64,000 nucleotides of DNA from Methanohalophilus sp. RSK (GCF_003722075.1 NZ_RDSK01000009.1:236521-300520); one strand, 5' to 3'. Counted from the first letter of the stretch, positions 29,552-38,285 are shown. Translations and numbers: made by a program. Notes: a model not told the origin generated them from the sequence alone.

Positions 29552-30661
29552 ATGTCCTCAATGGTCTGTGAACAGGTTATCTATGGCAACATCCTCCATG
29601 GGGATGATTTGTCTTTGGTGAAAGGTTATGTATGTATCCGGGATGGTATCATACATGAAGTGTGTGAGGAGCCTACATCTTCTGAAAATATTATTGCTCC
29701 CTGTTTTACCAACTGTCACACTCATATCGGTGACTCGGTTTGTAAAGACCCTTGCATAGGCCCGGCTGAGGATTTTGTGATACAAAAAGATCTGAACAGT
29801 CTGGTCAGGCCACCGGATGGCTTAAAACATCGCATCCTTGCAAAAACTTCTGACAGGGAACTTGTAGAATACATGAAATTTTCCATCAGGGATATGCTTG
29901 CCACCGGAACCACCGGTTTTGCAGATTTCCGGGAAGGGGGAAACAGGGGCGTGCTGACACTGAAGGATGCATTAAAGGATATGGATATTGATTCCAGAAT
30001 ATTTGCAAGACCCGACAGCAGGGAGCTCAGTATGCCTGTGCACGAGGGAATTTCCTTACTTCTTTCCCAGGCCGATGGAATAGGGATGAGCGGTGCACAT
30101 GATGTCGATTTGAAGCTATTGTCACAGATTGCAGATACCTGCCACAAATCCAGACGTCCGTTTTGCATACATGCCGGTGAAAAATCCCGCCACGATATTA
30201 AAGATGCACTGTCCCTGCAGCCGGATATGCTTATCCATCTAACACAGGCAGTGCAGCCAGACCTCGAAAAAGTTGCCGATGAATCTATTCCGGTAGTTGT
30301 CTGCCCCAGATCCAATTTCCTTACAGGAGTGGGGATAGCACCTGTTGCTGAAATGTTAAAAGCCGGTATAAATGTAGGCGTAGGTACGGACAATGTTATG
30401 CTGAATTCTGTAAATATGTTCTCTGAGATGGAGTTGCTTTCAAAGGTATTTGGACTTGAGGATAGACAAGTATTTAAAATGTGCACACTTAATGGGGCAT
30501 CAATATTGGAGATGGAGGGAAAAGGCCCTCTGCGGGAAGGGTATAAGGCAAACCTGATGGTATTGGATGGCACGTCAAATAATCTAAAAGGAATACAGGA
30601 TGTATTAAGTGGTCTTGTTCGTCGGGCAAGACCGGACGATATTTTATCAATAATCCATTAA
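29552..30661 (+). CDS. Amidohydrolase family protein (cytosine deaminase/chlorohydrolase-like)
   Basis: About 369 residues. Metal ligands are seen in NCHTHIGD, FCIHAGEKSRHD and GVGTDNVMLN, with a C-terminal composite beta-sandwich residue (GYKANLMVLDGT). The active site faces deaminations such as those of cytosine, adenine derivatives or SAH. The substrate is not readable here. Two ATGs (29552 and 29561) are possible; AGGA lies before the first. The frame is open upstream through the end of the previous gene, but that part is not conserved-looking. Confidence 0.8.
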   Translation: MSSMVCEQVIYGNILHGDDLSLVKGYVCIRDGIIHEVCEEPTSSENIIAPCFTNCHTHIGDSVCKDPCIGPAEDFVIQKDLNSLVRPPDGLKHRILAKTSDRELVEYMKFSIRDMLATGTTGFADFREGGNRGVLTLKDALKDMDIDSRIFARPDSRELSMPVHEGISLLLSQADGIGMSGAHDVDLKLLSQIADTCHKSRRPFCIHAGEKSRHDIKDALSLQPDMLIHLTQAVQPDLEKVADESIPVVVCPRSNFLTGVGIAPVAEMLKAGINVGVGTDNVMLNSVNMFSEMELLSKVFGLEDRQVFKMCTLNGASILEMEGKGPLREGYKANLMVLDGTSNNLKGIQDVLSGLVRRARPDDILSIIH

Positions 30662-30688
30662 TCTATTCATTTATTCGAGAGATCAAAC

Positions 30689-31138
30689 ATGGCAAGTGAA
30701 ATCTACAAAAAGATACTGATCGCTACCGATGGTTCCACAGAGAACAAAAAAGCGGTCTCTTACGGAATTGAACTGGCAAAACTCAGTGGTGCCAGAGTAT
30801 ACGTGACGTATGTCGCGGATACCGCATCATTTGATTCCATTCCCATGGATGGCGGATGGGAAATGATGTATGAACTTCTTGAAAAGGAAGGGAAGGAAAT
30901 AACCGATAAAGTGATCTCTGACACCGGAGATGACATTGAAATAGAATCAAAACTGCTTGAAGGCCATCCAGGTCATGAGATAATTGATTTTGCTGAAAGC
31001 AATGGAATTGACCTTATAGTCATGGGTACTCACGGTAAAAGCGGACTTGACAGGTTCCTTCTTGGAAGCGTTGCAGAAAAAGTCACCCGCAACTCACATG
31101 TTCCCGTTATGGTAGTAAGGGGAAGTGGAAAGGAATAA
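30689..31138 (+). CDS. Universal stress protein UspA family
   Basis: A 149-residue USP fold. ILIATDGSTENKKAV is at the N-terminus. The ATP-binding loop GTHGKSGLDRFLLGSVAEKV has the G-x2-G-x9-G-S/T pattern, so this is an ATP-binding type. The client process is unknown. It is followed 35 bases later by a CBS-domain gene, another adenylate-sensing protein. Confidence 0.9.
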   Translation: MASEIYKKILIATDGSTENKKAVSYGIELAKLSGARVYVTYVADTASFDSIPMDGGWEMMYELLEKEGKEITDKVISDTGDDIEIESKLLEGHPGHEIIDFAESNGIDLIVMGTHGKSGLDRFLLGSVAEKVTRNSHVPVMVVRGSGKE

Positions 31139-31173
31139 AAAACGATTGAAGATTTTATTGAGGTTATTTAAAA

Positions 31174-32031
31174 ATGCCAGAAAAAACCCTGATAAAGCAC
31201 ATCATGGTGACTGATGTAGCCGCAGCCACTCTGCCCGGTTCACGCGATGAAGTGCTGGAAATCCTGAAAGATAAAAAGGTATCCGGTGTACCGATGCTCA
31301 AAGATAATCGAGTTGTTGGTATCGTAAGCAGAAGTAATCTTCTGAGCAATCCTGAAGAAGATCAGATTGCGTTGCTTATGACACGGGATCCAATAAAGGT
31401 AAAACCGGAAGATAATATCAAAAAAGCTGCGCAATACCTGATTGATTATGGTTTCAGAAGGTTGCCGGTTGTGGATGATGACGACAGACTTGAAGGCATG
31501 ATAACAGTTGCCGATATAGTGGCAAGTATGGCCTCTCTGCAACTCAACGAACCAATAAGTAAATATCTGGGCAGAAGAGGCATAGGTCCGGTATGGTGTG
31601 AAACACCTTTACCCGTAGTTGCCAGAAATATGGAACTTGCAAATATAAAAGCAGTTCCGGTCCTTAATTCTGAACTTGATCTGGTAGGCATAATATCTGA
31701 CCGTGACATTATCAGTGCAAGTGTCATAGAAGATTCCCTTGAAATGTCTGATCTGTCTGCTGGTTCTGATGATGATGAATGGACGTGGGAATCCATGCGA
31801 GATACCCTCAGCATATATTATAGTGTCTCCAGGATAAAAGTTCCGGATGTGCCTGTAAAAGAAGTGATGGTCACCGATCTGATCAAAGCATCCAATAATA
31901 TGAGTGTTAGTGAATGCGCTCTTAAAATGAAGAGAAGCAGGGTCGATCAGGTTCCTGTGATGGATGCAAACGGTACATTCATTGGTCTGTTGAGGGACCG
32001 TTATCTCATGAAAGCACTGATCGATAGCTGA
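31174..32031 (+). CDS. Protein with four CBS domains
   Basis: A 285-residue protein made of two CBS pairs, about residues 5-120 and 130-282, each with the motif VVGIVSRSNLL, LEGMITVADIV, LVGIISDRDII or FIGLLRDRYLM. CBS pairs bind adenine nucleotides or SAM and act as sensors. No enzymatic domain is attached, so it is a regulator or partner of unknown target. The acidic linker between pairs (SAGSDDDEWTWES) is distinctive. Confidence 0.88.
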   Translation: MPEKTLIKHIMVTDVAAATLPGSRDEVLEILKDKKVSGVPMLKDNRVVGIVSRSNLLSNPEEDQIALLMTRDPIKVKPEDNIKKAAQYLIDYGFRRLPVVDDDDRLEGMITVADIVASMASLQLNEPISKYLGRRGIGPVWCETPLPVVARNMELANIKAVPVLNSELDLVGIISDRDIISASVIEDSLEMSDLSAGSDDDEWTWESMRDTLSIYYSVSRIKVPDVPVKEVMVTDLIKASNNMSVSECALKMKRSRVDQVPVMDANGTFIGLLRDRYLMKALIDS

Positions 32032-32058
32032 TCTTATAATTGAAACTGAAGGGATTTC

Positions 32059-32739
32059 ATGCCCACTCCCTTTACATTTATAAATGCTGCAATGTCCATT
32101 GACGGGAAAATATCTACCCGACAGCGGCGCCAGGTAAGGATATCAGGGGACATAGATTTTGAAAGAATGGATGAATTGCGGGCAAGTTCTGATGCGGTAA
32201 TGGTAGGCATTGGAACTGTTCTTGCTGATGACCCCAGTCTCACTGTCAAGTCCGATGAAAGGCGGGCTAAAAGGCTTGCAAAAGGACTTGATGAAAATCC
32301 GGTACGAATCGTGGTGGACAGCAAAGCACGTATTCCCACAGATGCTGACATATTCAGAAAAGGTGCTGGAAAAAAAATAATTGCAGTTTCCGAAAGTGCA
32401 ACTTTTGACAGGGTAGAGGCGCTGAGAAAAAAGGCTATGGTCATAATGGCTGGCAAAAACCAGGTGGATCTTCCTGAATTATTCTTAATACTTGATGAAA
32501 TGGGCATACACCGGCTTATGGTTGAGGGTGGCGCGAGTCTTAACTGGGGACTTGTCAAAAACGGGCTTGTGGATGAAATATATTCTTTTATAGGAAATCT
32601 CATAATAGGAGGGTCAAATGCTCCTACTCTTATCGACGGTGATGGATTTGATGAAGCCGAAACGCCAACATGTTCTCTTATAAGTGCTGAAAAGATGGAG
32701 GATGGGGTGCTGTTGAAGTGGAAACTCAAAAAGGCCTGA
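32059..32739 (+). CDS. arfC: 2,5-diamino-6-ribosylamino-pyrimidinone 5'-phosphate reductase
   Basis: The 226 residues are of the RibD C-terminal/dihydrofolate-reductase-like family. They begin PTPFTFINAAMSIDGKISTR and include the NADPH-binding LMVEGGASLNWGLV. In archaea this enzyme reduces the ribosyl ring in riboflavin and F420 precursor synthesis, before deamination. The deaminase domain of bacterial RibD is absent, as expected. It lies 27 bases after the CBS gene. Confidence 0.88.
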   Translation: MPTPFTFINAAMSIDGKISTRQRRQVRISGDIDFERMDELRASSDAVMVGIGTVLADDPSLTVKSDERRAKRLAKGLDENPVRIVVDSKARIPTDADIFRKGAGKKIIAVSESATFDRVEALRKKAMVIMAGKNQVDLPELFLILDEMGIHRLMVEGGASLNWGLVKNGLVDEIYSFIGNLIIGGSNAPTLIDGDGFDEAETPTCSLISAEKMEDGVLLKWKLKKA

Positions 32740-32821
32740 TTTTTTTTTACACCCGGGTTTTGTATAAATTTGGGGATACCATGCATAATACTTATATTTT
32801 AATATACCAATCTTTTAATGG

Positions 32822-33325
32822 ATGATAGCAGGTAACAGAATTACTTACGGATTTGTGCTGATTGTGATGTTACTGGCATTTGTGACTACCGGCTGCACAA
32901 CTCCTGAAGTTAACCAGCAACAAGAGACCATTGTACAGGAATCGAACACTAAAGATATCGAGCAACTGAACACCTTATTGGAAGAGGAACCTGTGCTCAT
33001 CAAGTTCGGTTCACCGACATGTGCCCCCTGCAGGGATCAGGATGTGATTCTGGACACCATTGCAGATGATTATGAAGGAAATGCCTCTGTGATCATGGTG
33101 AACATTAATGAAGAGCGAGATGCAGCCTCGTTCTTCGGAGTGTATTCAATACCCGACATGAGTGTCATTGCAGGAATCAAGGATGACAGGTATCTGTTCA
33201 TGGGACCTGATGGCAATGTTTCTTTTGACCGGAGATCCACACGTTATGTGGGATTGACGGATGGTGATATCCTCAGGCAGGCACTGGACAATTCTATAGC
33301 CTACAGGCAAAACAATACATCATGA
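32822..33325 (+). CDS. Thioredoxin-like lipoprotein
   Basis: A 167-residue secreted protein. Residues 1-24 form a signal peptide ending in a lipobox-like VTTGC, so it is probably lipid-anchored outside the membrane. A thioredoxin domain follows with the active site GSPTCAPCRDQD and SIPDMSV in place of the cis-Pro loop. Paired with CcdA 18 bases downstream, it would reduce disulfides outside the cell, for example the CxxCH cysteines of apocytochrome c. A CTTATATTTTAATATACC box lies near 32791. Confidence 0.85.
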   Translation: MIAGNRITYGFVLIVMLLAFVTTGCTTPEVNQQQETIVQESNTKDIEQLNTLLEEEPVLIKFGSPTCAPCRDQDVILDTIADDYEGNASVIMVNINEERDAASFFGVYSIPDMSVIAGIKDDRYLFMGPDGNVSFDRRSTRYVGLTDGDILRQALDNSIAYRQNNTS

Positions 33326-33343
33326 TATAAAGGCAGGATACAA

Positions 33344-33985
33344 GTGGTTACTGACACCATAACTCCCATTGCGATCTTTGTTGCAGGTATTGTTAGCATT
33401 GCTTCTCCCTGCGTCTTTCCCCTGCTGCCCGCCCTGTTTGCCTCATCCACAGGCCGGGGGCGTTTCAGACCCCTTGCCATTGTTATAGGATTGGGCATAT
33501 CCTTTGTATCGATGGGAATTGTAACTTCTGCATTTGGTTATGCTCTGCGCGATTACCTGACCTACCTGAATATCCTGGCTGCTGCTGTCATTATTGCTTT
33601 TGGTATCATTATGCTCAGCAATGTGGAAATATTCAATATCTTTTCAAAAATCCCTGAACCTGCCAGCGCAAATCGGGGAGTAAGCGGTGGATTGCTTCTG
33701 GGCCTGTCTCTTGGGGTTGTGTGGCTTCCCTGTATCGGCCCGATTCTCGGCGCAGTGCTCACCAGGATAGCTGTTGAAGGGAATATATACTACGGAGCAG
33801 CGATGCTTTCCATTTATTCCCTGGGTTTTGCGATACCGATGTTATTGGTTGCCTATTCCGCCCATTTTACGGGTAATTATGGCAATGTTGCAAAATATCA
33901 GAATTATATAAAAAAAGGAGCTGGATTGGTGCTGATTATCGCAGGTATCTGGATGCTCAGCATCAATCCTTTTGTGACTTTCTGA
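33344..33985 (+). CDS. ccdA: CcdA-type transmembrane thiol reductase
   Basis: A 213-residue protein with six membrane helices. The two redox cysteines are in IASPCVFPLLPA and LPCIGPILG, the DsbD/CcdA pattern. It carries reducing equivalents across the membrane to the thioredoxin-like lipoprotein encoded just before it. It starts at GTG behind GGCAGGAT. Its TGA and the cbiC stop on the other strand abut inside the palindrome TGATCA. Confidence 0.9.
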   Translation: MVTDTITPIAIFVAGIVSIASPCVFPLLPALFASSTGRGRFRPLAIVIGLGISFVSMGIVTSAFGYALRDYLTYLNILAAAVIIAFGIIMLSNVEIFNIFSKIPEPASANRGVSGGLLLGLSLGVVWLPCIGPILGAVLTRIAVEGNIYYGAAMLSIYSLGFAIPMLLVAYSAHFTGNYGNVAKYQNYIKKGAGLVLIIAGIWMLSINPFVTF

Positions 33986-34699
33986 TCAGTCACAGGTTTC
34001 TTCATCTCTTTTGATTGCCACAATTTCATTGACACAGGCTACAGCTATAGGTGTCCCGCCCCGCGTACCTACACAGGTTATTGAGGGGATGTCCCGTTTG
34101 CGAACCTCTTCCTTGGATTCAGCGGAATTGACAAATCCTACAGGCGTTCCAATCACAAGAGCAGGTTTCATCCCATGGTCTATCATGCGGCATACTGCAA
34201 ATGCAGCAGAAGGAGCGTTTCCTATGGCTACGATTGCTCCTTCAAGCCTGTCACGACAATTTAAAAACCCGGCTGCTGTTCTTGTAATGCCATATTTGTG
34301 AGCGATTTGTGCATCCTTGTCCTCATCAAGGACACAGATTACCGGACAATCATGGCCCTTTTTGGTAACACCGGCTTTGACCATATTGATATCGACAAAA
34401 ATGGGAGCACCGTTTTTGATAGCTTCTACCCCTGCCTTTATTGGATCATTCTTGAAGCGCATTATTTCGGCAACTTCAGGATCGCCTGTGGATATCATGC
34501 ACCTCTGTCTGACACGTCCCTGAGGAGAATCATCGCCAACCAGTTTGCTGGCAATACGCCTGCTGGTCATGTAAATGGCTTTTGCTTCTTCTGTCTGGGC
34601 GCCCAGATCCCTGCACATTTCCACTAGTTCAGGTTCTGCTTCCATTGTGATTTCCACAAGGTTTTCAAGTTCCTGACCGTTTTTATCTTCAGTAGTCAT
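33986..34699 (-). CDS. cbiC: Cobalt-precorrin-8 methylmutase
   Basis: A 237-residue CobH/CbiC enzyme that moves the C11 methyl to C12, yielding cobyrinate. AIYMTSRRIASKLVGDDS and GHDCPVICVLDED, with GTPVGFVNSAESKEE, are family regions. The His often cited as catalytic in this family has a plausible counterpart in KKGHDCP. Last gene of the cbiT-L-F-G-H-C operon; its ATG lies 11 bases inside cbiH. Confidence 0.9.
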   Translation of the reverse strand: MTTEDKNGQELENLVEITMEAEPELVEMCRDLGAQTEEAKAIYMTSRRIASKLVGDDSPQGRVRQRCMISTGDPEVAEIMRFKNDPIKAGVEAIKNGAPIFVDINMVKAGVTKKGHDCPVICVLDEDKDAQIAHKYGITRTAAGFLNCRDRLEGAIVAIGNAPSAAFAVCRMIDHGMKPALVIGTPVGFVNSAESKEEVRKRDIPSITCVGTRGGTPIAVACVNEIVAIKRDEETCD

Positions 34700-35486
34700 A
34701 TTTTCTCTGATACCCCCTGGGTGTTATTATCTTTTCCATGCCACTTTTGCCCCATATACGGGATTCAGGGGTTGTGATCAATATCATGGTCCTCATATCC
34801 ACCCAGTCGTCAAAATCCAGCACCTTGCCAAGGGTTGTTACCTTCATTTCCTGGGAATCCCCTCGCAGTGCATTCTTCACAAGGCCCACAGGAGATGATC
34901 CATCCCTTGTTTTTTGTATTATTTCAATGGCCCGCCGGAAGTTGGAATTACGTTGCCTGCTCTTCGGGTTGTAGAGAGATATGATAAAATCCGCCTCTGA
35001 AGCAGCCCTGAGCCTTTTTTCGATACGTTCCCATGGAGTTAACAGGTCACTGAGGCTTACCACTGCAAAATCATTGACAATGGGTGCACCAAGTACACTT
35101 GCTCCCGCCGTAATGGCGGTAACACCAGGCAGGACTTCAATATCCACGTCCAGCTCATGATTTTCGGCAACTTCCAGCACAAGGCCGGCCATACCATATA
35201 CATTGGCATCCCCACCACTTACCATTGAGACAACATTGTCTTCTGCAAGTTCCACTGCCTTTTTGGCACGGTCAACTTCCTTTCCCATATGACTCCTGAT
35301 GATTTCCTGGTTATTGAGGAGTTCCTTGACCTGGTCCAGGTATGTACCATTGCCGATTACATAATCAGAATTCAGGATAGCATCCCTGGATGCAATGGTA
35401 AGTTGTTCCACCGAACCGGGTCCAATCCCGATTACATAGAGTTTTCCTTTTTTATCAGTCTGCGATTGCAATTGTAACCCTTCCAT
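34689..35486 (-). CDS. cbiH: Cobalt-precorrin-3B C17-methyltransferase
   Basis: A 265-residue tetrapyrrole methylase. KLYVIGIGPGSVEQLT is the SAM-binding start, MVSGGDANVYGMAG the family GGD loop, and EVLPGVTAITAGASVLGAP the central motif. In the anaerobic route it methylates C17 and contracts the ring. The first 15 residues before KLYVIG are extra and overlap the CbiG C-terminal gene by 32 bases, so a start nearer KLYVIG is possible. Confidence 0.92.
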   Translation of the reverse strand: MEGLQLQSQTDKKGKLYVIGIGPGSVEQLTIASRDAILNSDYVIGNGTYLDQVKELLNNQEIIRSHMGKEVDRAKKAVELAEDNVVSMVSGGDANVYGMAGLVLEVAENHELDVDIEVLPGVTAITAGASVLGAPIVNDFAVVSLSDLLTPWERIEKRLRAASEADFIISLYNPKSRQRNSNFRRAIEIIQKTRDGSSPVGLVKNALRGDSQEMKVTTLGKVLDFDDWVDMRTMILITTPESRIWGKSGMEKIITPRGYQRKYDY

Positions 35487-35808
35487 ATACTTTTTTATTC
35501 ATTATCAGATTCTTGTTAGTAGAAAGTGCAAGTGCACAGGGTTCTGCCACACCTTTGAGGCCAAATCTTGATGCCCTGGATTTAGAAGGTACATCAATTT
35601 CGTTAATCCTGGAGTGGGACAGGAAGTGAATAGGTACGCCTATAGTTCCAGCTGCACTTTTAAGTCCCTGTTCATCTTTTTTAAGTTCCGCTGAGGCCAG
35701 TGCTTCTATATCTTCCTTTCTGGTATTTGTTGTTTCCAGTGCCTGTGCGATGGCTTCGAGGACTTCTTCCTCGTGGACTCCCCTGCGGGCACCAATTCCT
35801 ATAATCAT
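35455..35808 (-). CDS. cbiG: Cobalamin biosynthesis protein CbiG, C-terminal domain as a separate gene
   Basis: The 117 residues correspond to the CobE/CbiG-C fold: MIIGIGARRGVHEEEVLEAI, ALASAELKKDEQGL and FGLKGVAEPCALAL. CbiG opens the delta-lactone of cobalt-precorrin-5A and releases acetaldehyde. In many organisms one protein carries both this and the N-terminal domain. Here they are two genes overlapping by four bases (ATGA), an arrangement that keeps them at equal levels. Confidence 0.85.
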   Translation of the reverse strand: MIIGIGARRGVHEEEVLEAIAQALETTNTRKEDIEALASAELKKDEQGLKSAAGTIGVPIHFLSHSRINEIDVPSKSRASRFGLKGVAEPCALALSTNKNLIMNKKVYGRVTIAIAD

Positions 35809-36296
35809 GTGTCTTCCTGTTCCTTTTTAAGTACGGACACATCACTATCCACGATCACAATTTTTGGTCCCTTTATTTTCAAAACCTCGACATCCTGCTC
35901 TAGCAGTGCACAATTCACATCCTTTGTGGATTCCTTGTTCACTATGTCGCATCCCATTTTTTTGGCAATACCTTCGACAGAGTTGCGATTATGGACTTCA
36001 GTTGCCGTTGTGATTACGGGTGTCGCACCAATTTCAGCAATCTTTCGGACCAGTTCATTGCCTCCATGGTGCCCCCCCAGGACAGGGATTGCAAAATTGA
36101 GATTCGAATCCACCACCACAATCGCCGGGTCTGTCCACTTATCTTTTATGAGAGGAGCGATATCCCGGACAACTATACCTGTAGCAAAAACAGCAATTAT
36201 CCGGTCATATTTTTCAAAGGCCTCCTTGAAAATATCCTTGCTATAGATAAGCAGGTCTGCTCCCACATGTTCTGCTATTTGGCGGGCCATATCCAT
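35805..36296 (-). CDS. cbiG: Cobalamin biosynthesis protein CbiG, N-terminal part
   Basis: The 163 residues from the first ATG hold FATGIVVRDIAPLIKDKW and VLGGHHGGNELVRKIAEIG, the CbiG N-terminal and central signatures. The first strand of the domain (TAVITFNRN) lies upstream of this ATG in the same frame. There the only ribosome site, AGGAGGT at 36349-36355, is seven bases before an ATA codon at 36339-36341. The true protein may therefore be 15 residues longer, with an AUA start. It is cotranscribed with the C-terminal half. Confidence 0.85.
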   Translation of the reverse strand: MDMARQIAEHVGADLLIYSKDIFKEAFEKYDRIIAVFATGIVVRDIAPLIKDKWTDPAIVVVDSNLNFAIPVLGGHHGGNELVRKIAEIGATPVITTATEVHNRNSVEGIAKKMGCDIVNKESTKDVNCALLEQDVEVLKIKGPKIVIVDSDVSVLKKEQEDT

Positions 36297-36313
36297 ATTG
36301 CGATTGAAGGTTA

Positions 36314-37042
36314 TTACAGCGGTGGCTGGTGTACTCCGTATAGGTGTGACCTCCTGTAATTTTTCGGATCCACCACACCTCCGATAATAATCATGGCAGA
36401 GCGCTGGATTCCCGCTTCTTTAACCTTTTGGGCAATTGTTTCCACGTTTCCGTAGATTACCTGTTCATCATCCCAGGATGCATGGTAAATTACAGCAACC
36501 GGAGTGTCTGAAGGACATTCCAGTTTTTCCATGATCTGCTCAATCTTCTGGGTCCCCAAAAAGATTGCCATCGTTTCACCATGTCTGGAAAGGGCAGGAA
36601 TTTTATCTTCCCCCAGTGTTTTGCCTGCAGGCCGGGTTATTATAAGGGAATCGGAAACACCGTTTAATGTCAGCTGGGTGTTAAGAGCTGAAGCAACTGC
36701 AAACACGGAGGATACTCCCGGCACTCTTTCGACTTCAACATCATATTTTTTCAATTCTTCCATCTGTTCGATGATAGAACCATAAAGGGATGGATCTCCA
36801 CTGTGCAGACGGACAACTTTCTTGCCTTCCTTGAGTGCATCCACCATCACTTTGGTAGTCTCTTCAAGGGTCATTCCATAGCTGTCTACCTTTTTGCCTT
36901 TTGAATATTCAAGCACTTCAGGATTTACCAGTGAACCGGCATACACCACAAGATCAGCTTCTTCCAGTTTCTCCTTACCAAATACGGTGATCAATTTGGC
37001 GTTTCCCGGACCGGCTCCAACAAAAGCGATTTTGTCATCCAT
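36314..37042 (-). CDS. cbiF: Cobalt-precorrin-4 C11-methyltransferase
   Basis: A 242-residue tetrapyrrole methylase beginning with [18 protein letters not shown] and containing [15 protein letters not shown] and [16 protein letters not shown]. CbiF methylates C11. The ATG directly follows the cbiL stop. The last codons contain the ribosome site for cbiG, so translation of the two is probably coupled. Confidence 0.92.
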   Translation of the reverse strand: MDDKIAFVGAGPGNAKLITVFGKEKLEEADLVVYAGSLVNPEVLEYSKGKKVDSYGMTLEETTKVMVDALKEGKKVVRLHSGDPSLYGSIIEQMEELKKYDVEVERVPGVSSVFAVASALNTQLTLNGVSDSLIITRPAGKTLGEDKIPALSRHGETMAIFLGTQKIEQIMEKLECPSDTPVAVIYHASWDDEQVIYGNVETIAQKVKEAGIQRSAMIIIGGVVDPKNYRRSHLYGVHQPPL

Positions 37043-37660
37043 TCATTCACCCCCCTTTTCTGCATAGAGAATACTGAAGTAATTACCTTTCCCGGGAATG
37101 TTCTCCTTGCCCTTTATAATCCTTTCCCGATCCAAAAACAGCCTTTCAGCAAATATGAAATTATCATATCCTTCTTCTGTCAGGTTGCGGATGATGTCCT
37201 GTGTGTGTTTTGCTTTCAGTACAATCTTTGATTTTTTATCAGAGCCATCAGAGACCTCAAAAGATGAATCGATTTCGGAATCGGTACGTGAGGCAAAAGA
37301 AGTAATTGAACTGATACCAGGCACTGTTGCAGTTTCAACATCCGGGTAGTATTTATGCATGACTCTCTTCAAATGTGTAAATGTTGAGAAAAAGTTAGGA
37401 TCACCAATCAGACCGAATACAACGGTTCCATTTCTTGCTTCATTGGCAATGATGTCAGCATTCTTTTTCCATATTTCGTTTAGCACATCATAATCACGCA
37501 ACATCGGGAAATCCAGTATTTCCGAATCAGTATATGGTTTAACCAGTTCCTCTGCCATTTTGCCAGGCACATATACCTTGTCACTGTCCTTAAGGGCATT
37601 TACAGCTTTAAGCGTGAGAAGATCCGGGTCACCCGGTCCAAGTCCTACTCCTATCAACAT
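37043..37660 (-). CDS. cbiL: Cobalt-precorrin-2 C20-methyltransferase
   Basis: A 205-residue tetrapyrrole methylase: MLIGVGLGPGDPDLLTLKAV at the start, VVFGLIGDPNFFSTF and ATVPGISSITSFAS in the middle. It adds the C20 methyl, the first committed cobalamin step after the siroheme branch. Its ATG overlaps the cbiT end by seven bases. Confidence 0.92.
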   Translation of the reverse strand: MLIGVGLGPGDPDLLTLKAVNALKDSDKVYVPGKMAEELVKPYTDSEILDFPMLRDYDVLNEIWKKNADIIANEARNGTVVFGLIGDPNFFSTFTHLKRVMHKYYPDVETATVPGISSITSFASRTDSEIDSSFEVSDGSDKKSKIVLKAKHTQDIIRNLTEEGYDNFIFAERLFLDRERIIKGKENIPGKGNYFSILYAEKGGE

Positions 37661-38229
37661 TTTTTATCACCTTGAATGTTACTGTATTTTCCGGATATCA
37701 TGTACACGGGATTTTCTGGTTTAAACATAGTTTCCCCGGTAATTGGATATCCTCTTGATATTGATATATTAGTAATAGTGTCAAAAATTCCAAGTTCTTT
37801 CATTTGGTTCATTACAGAAACCACAGTTTCAATCCTTACTGCATTGACGATGATGCTTCCTGCTTTATGTTTTACAAGAGATTTGAGAATAGCATCAATA
37901 TTCTTTGTACCGCCTACAAAGGCACAATCAATTTTTTCTTCGGGAGGAATTTGTTCTAGAATTTCCGATGATTCGCCGTGTATGAGCTTTACACGATCGA
38001 GTCCGAAATTTTTGAAATTCTTTTCTGCAACTTCAATGGCTTCCTGACGCGCATCAATGGCAGTGAATTTTATATTCCTTGCCAACTTTGAAGCAGCAAT
38101 GGAAACTGCACCTGTACCACATCCTATATCATAAAAGGTGCATCCTTCACTCAAGTCAAGTTTAGATAATGATACAGCTATTATTTCGGGTTTCGTAGGC
38201 CCGCCGCTTATATGTAGTAGCTCAGACAT
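37654..38229 (-). CDS. cbiT: Cobalt-precorrin-6B/7 C15-methyltransferase (decarboxylating)
   Basis: A 191-residue Rossmann methyltransferase (FYDIGCGTGAVSIAASKLA, about residues 34-52; HGESSEILEQIPPEEKIDCAFVGG). CbiT methylates C15 and decarboxylates the C12 acetate side chain. CbiE, the C5 methylase often fused or adjacent, is not present in the window. First gene of the operon, opposite cbiP across a dyad. Confidence 0.9.
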   Translation of the reverse strand: MSELLHISGGPTKPEIIAVSLSKLDLSEGCTFYDIGCGTGAVSIAASKLARNIKFTAIDARQEAIEVAEKNFKNFGLDRVKLIHGESSEILEQIPPEEKIDCAFVGGTKNIDAILKSLVKHKAGSIIVNAVRIETVVSVMNQMKELGIFDTITNISISRGYPITGETMFKPENPVYMISGKYSNIQGDKKC

Positions 38230-38263
38230 TGTTCTCCCAAGTAAAGTTTATTGGAATTGATTG

Positions 38264-38285
38264 GATATTGTACCTATACAATATC
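38264..38285. promoter_or_regulatory. Perfect 22-bp dyad between divergent cobalamin genes
   Basis: GATATTGTA at 38264-38272 and TACAATATC at 38277-38285 are perfect inverted repeats around CCTA. The dyad lies 34 bases upstream of cbiT and 26 bases upstream of cbiP, in the only place where one site could control both. The symmetry suggests a dimeric repressor site. The regulator is unknown. No cobalamin riboswitch sequence is recognisable here. Confidence 0.6.

Noticed and set aside
29722..30573. Long open frame on the minus strand (283 codons)
   Set aside because: It is fully antisense to the amidohydrolase gene, is Ser-rich with no motif, and reflects the codon pattern of the real gene.
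32034..32786. Minus-strand frame of 250 codons
   Set aside because: Antisense shadow of arfC, with Ser/Pro-rich composition and no ribosome site.
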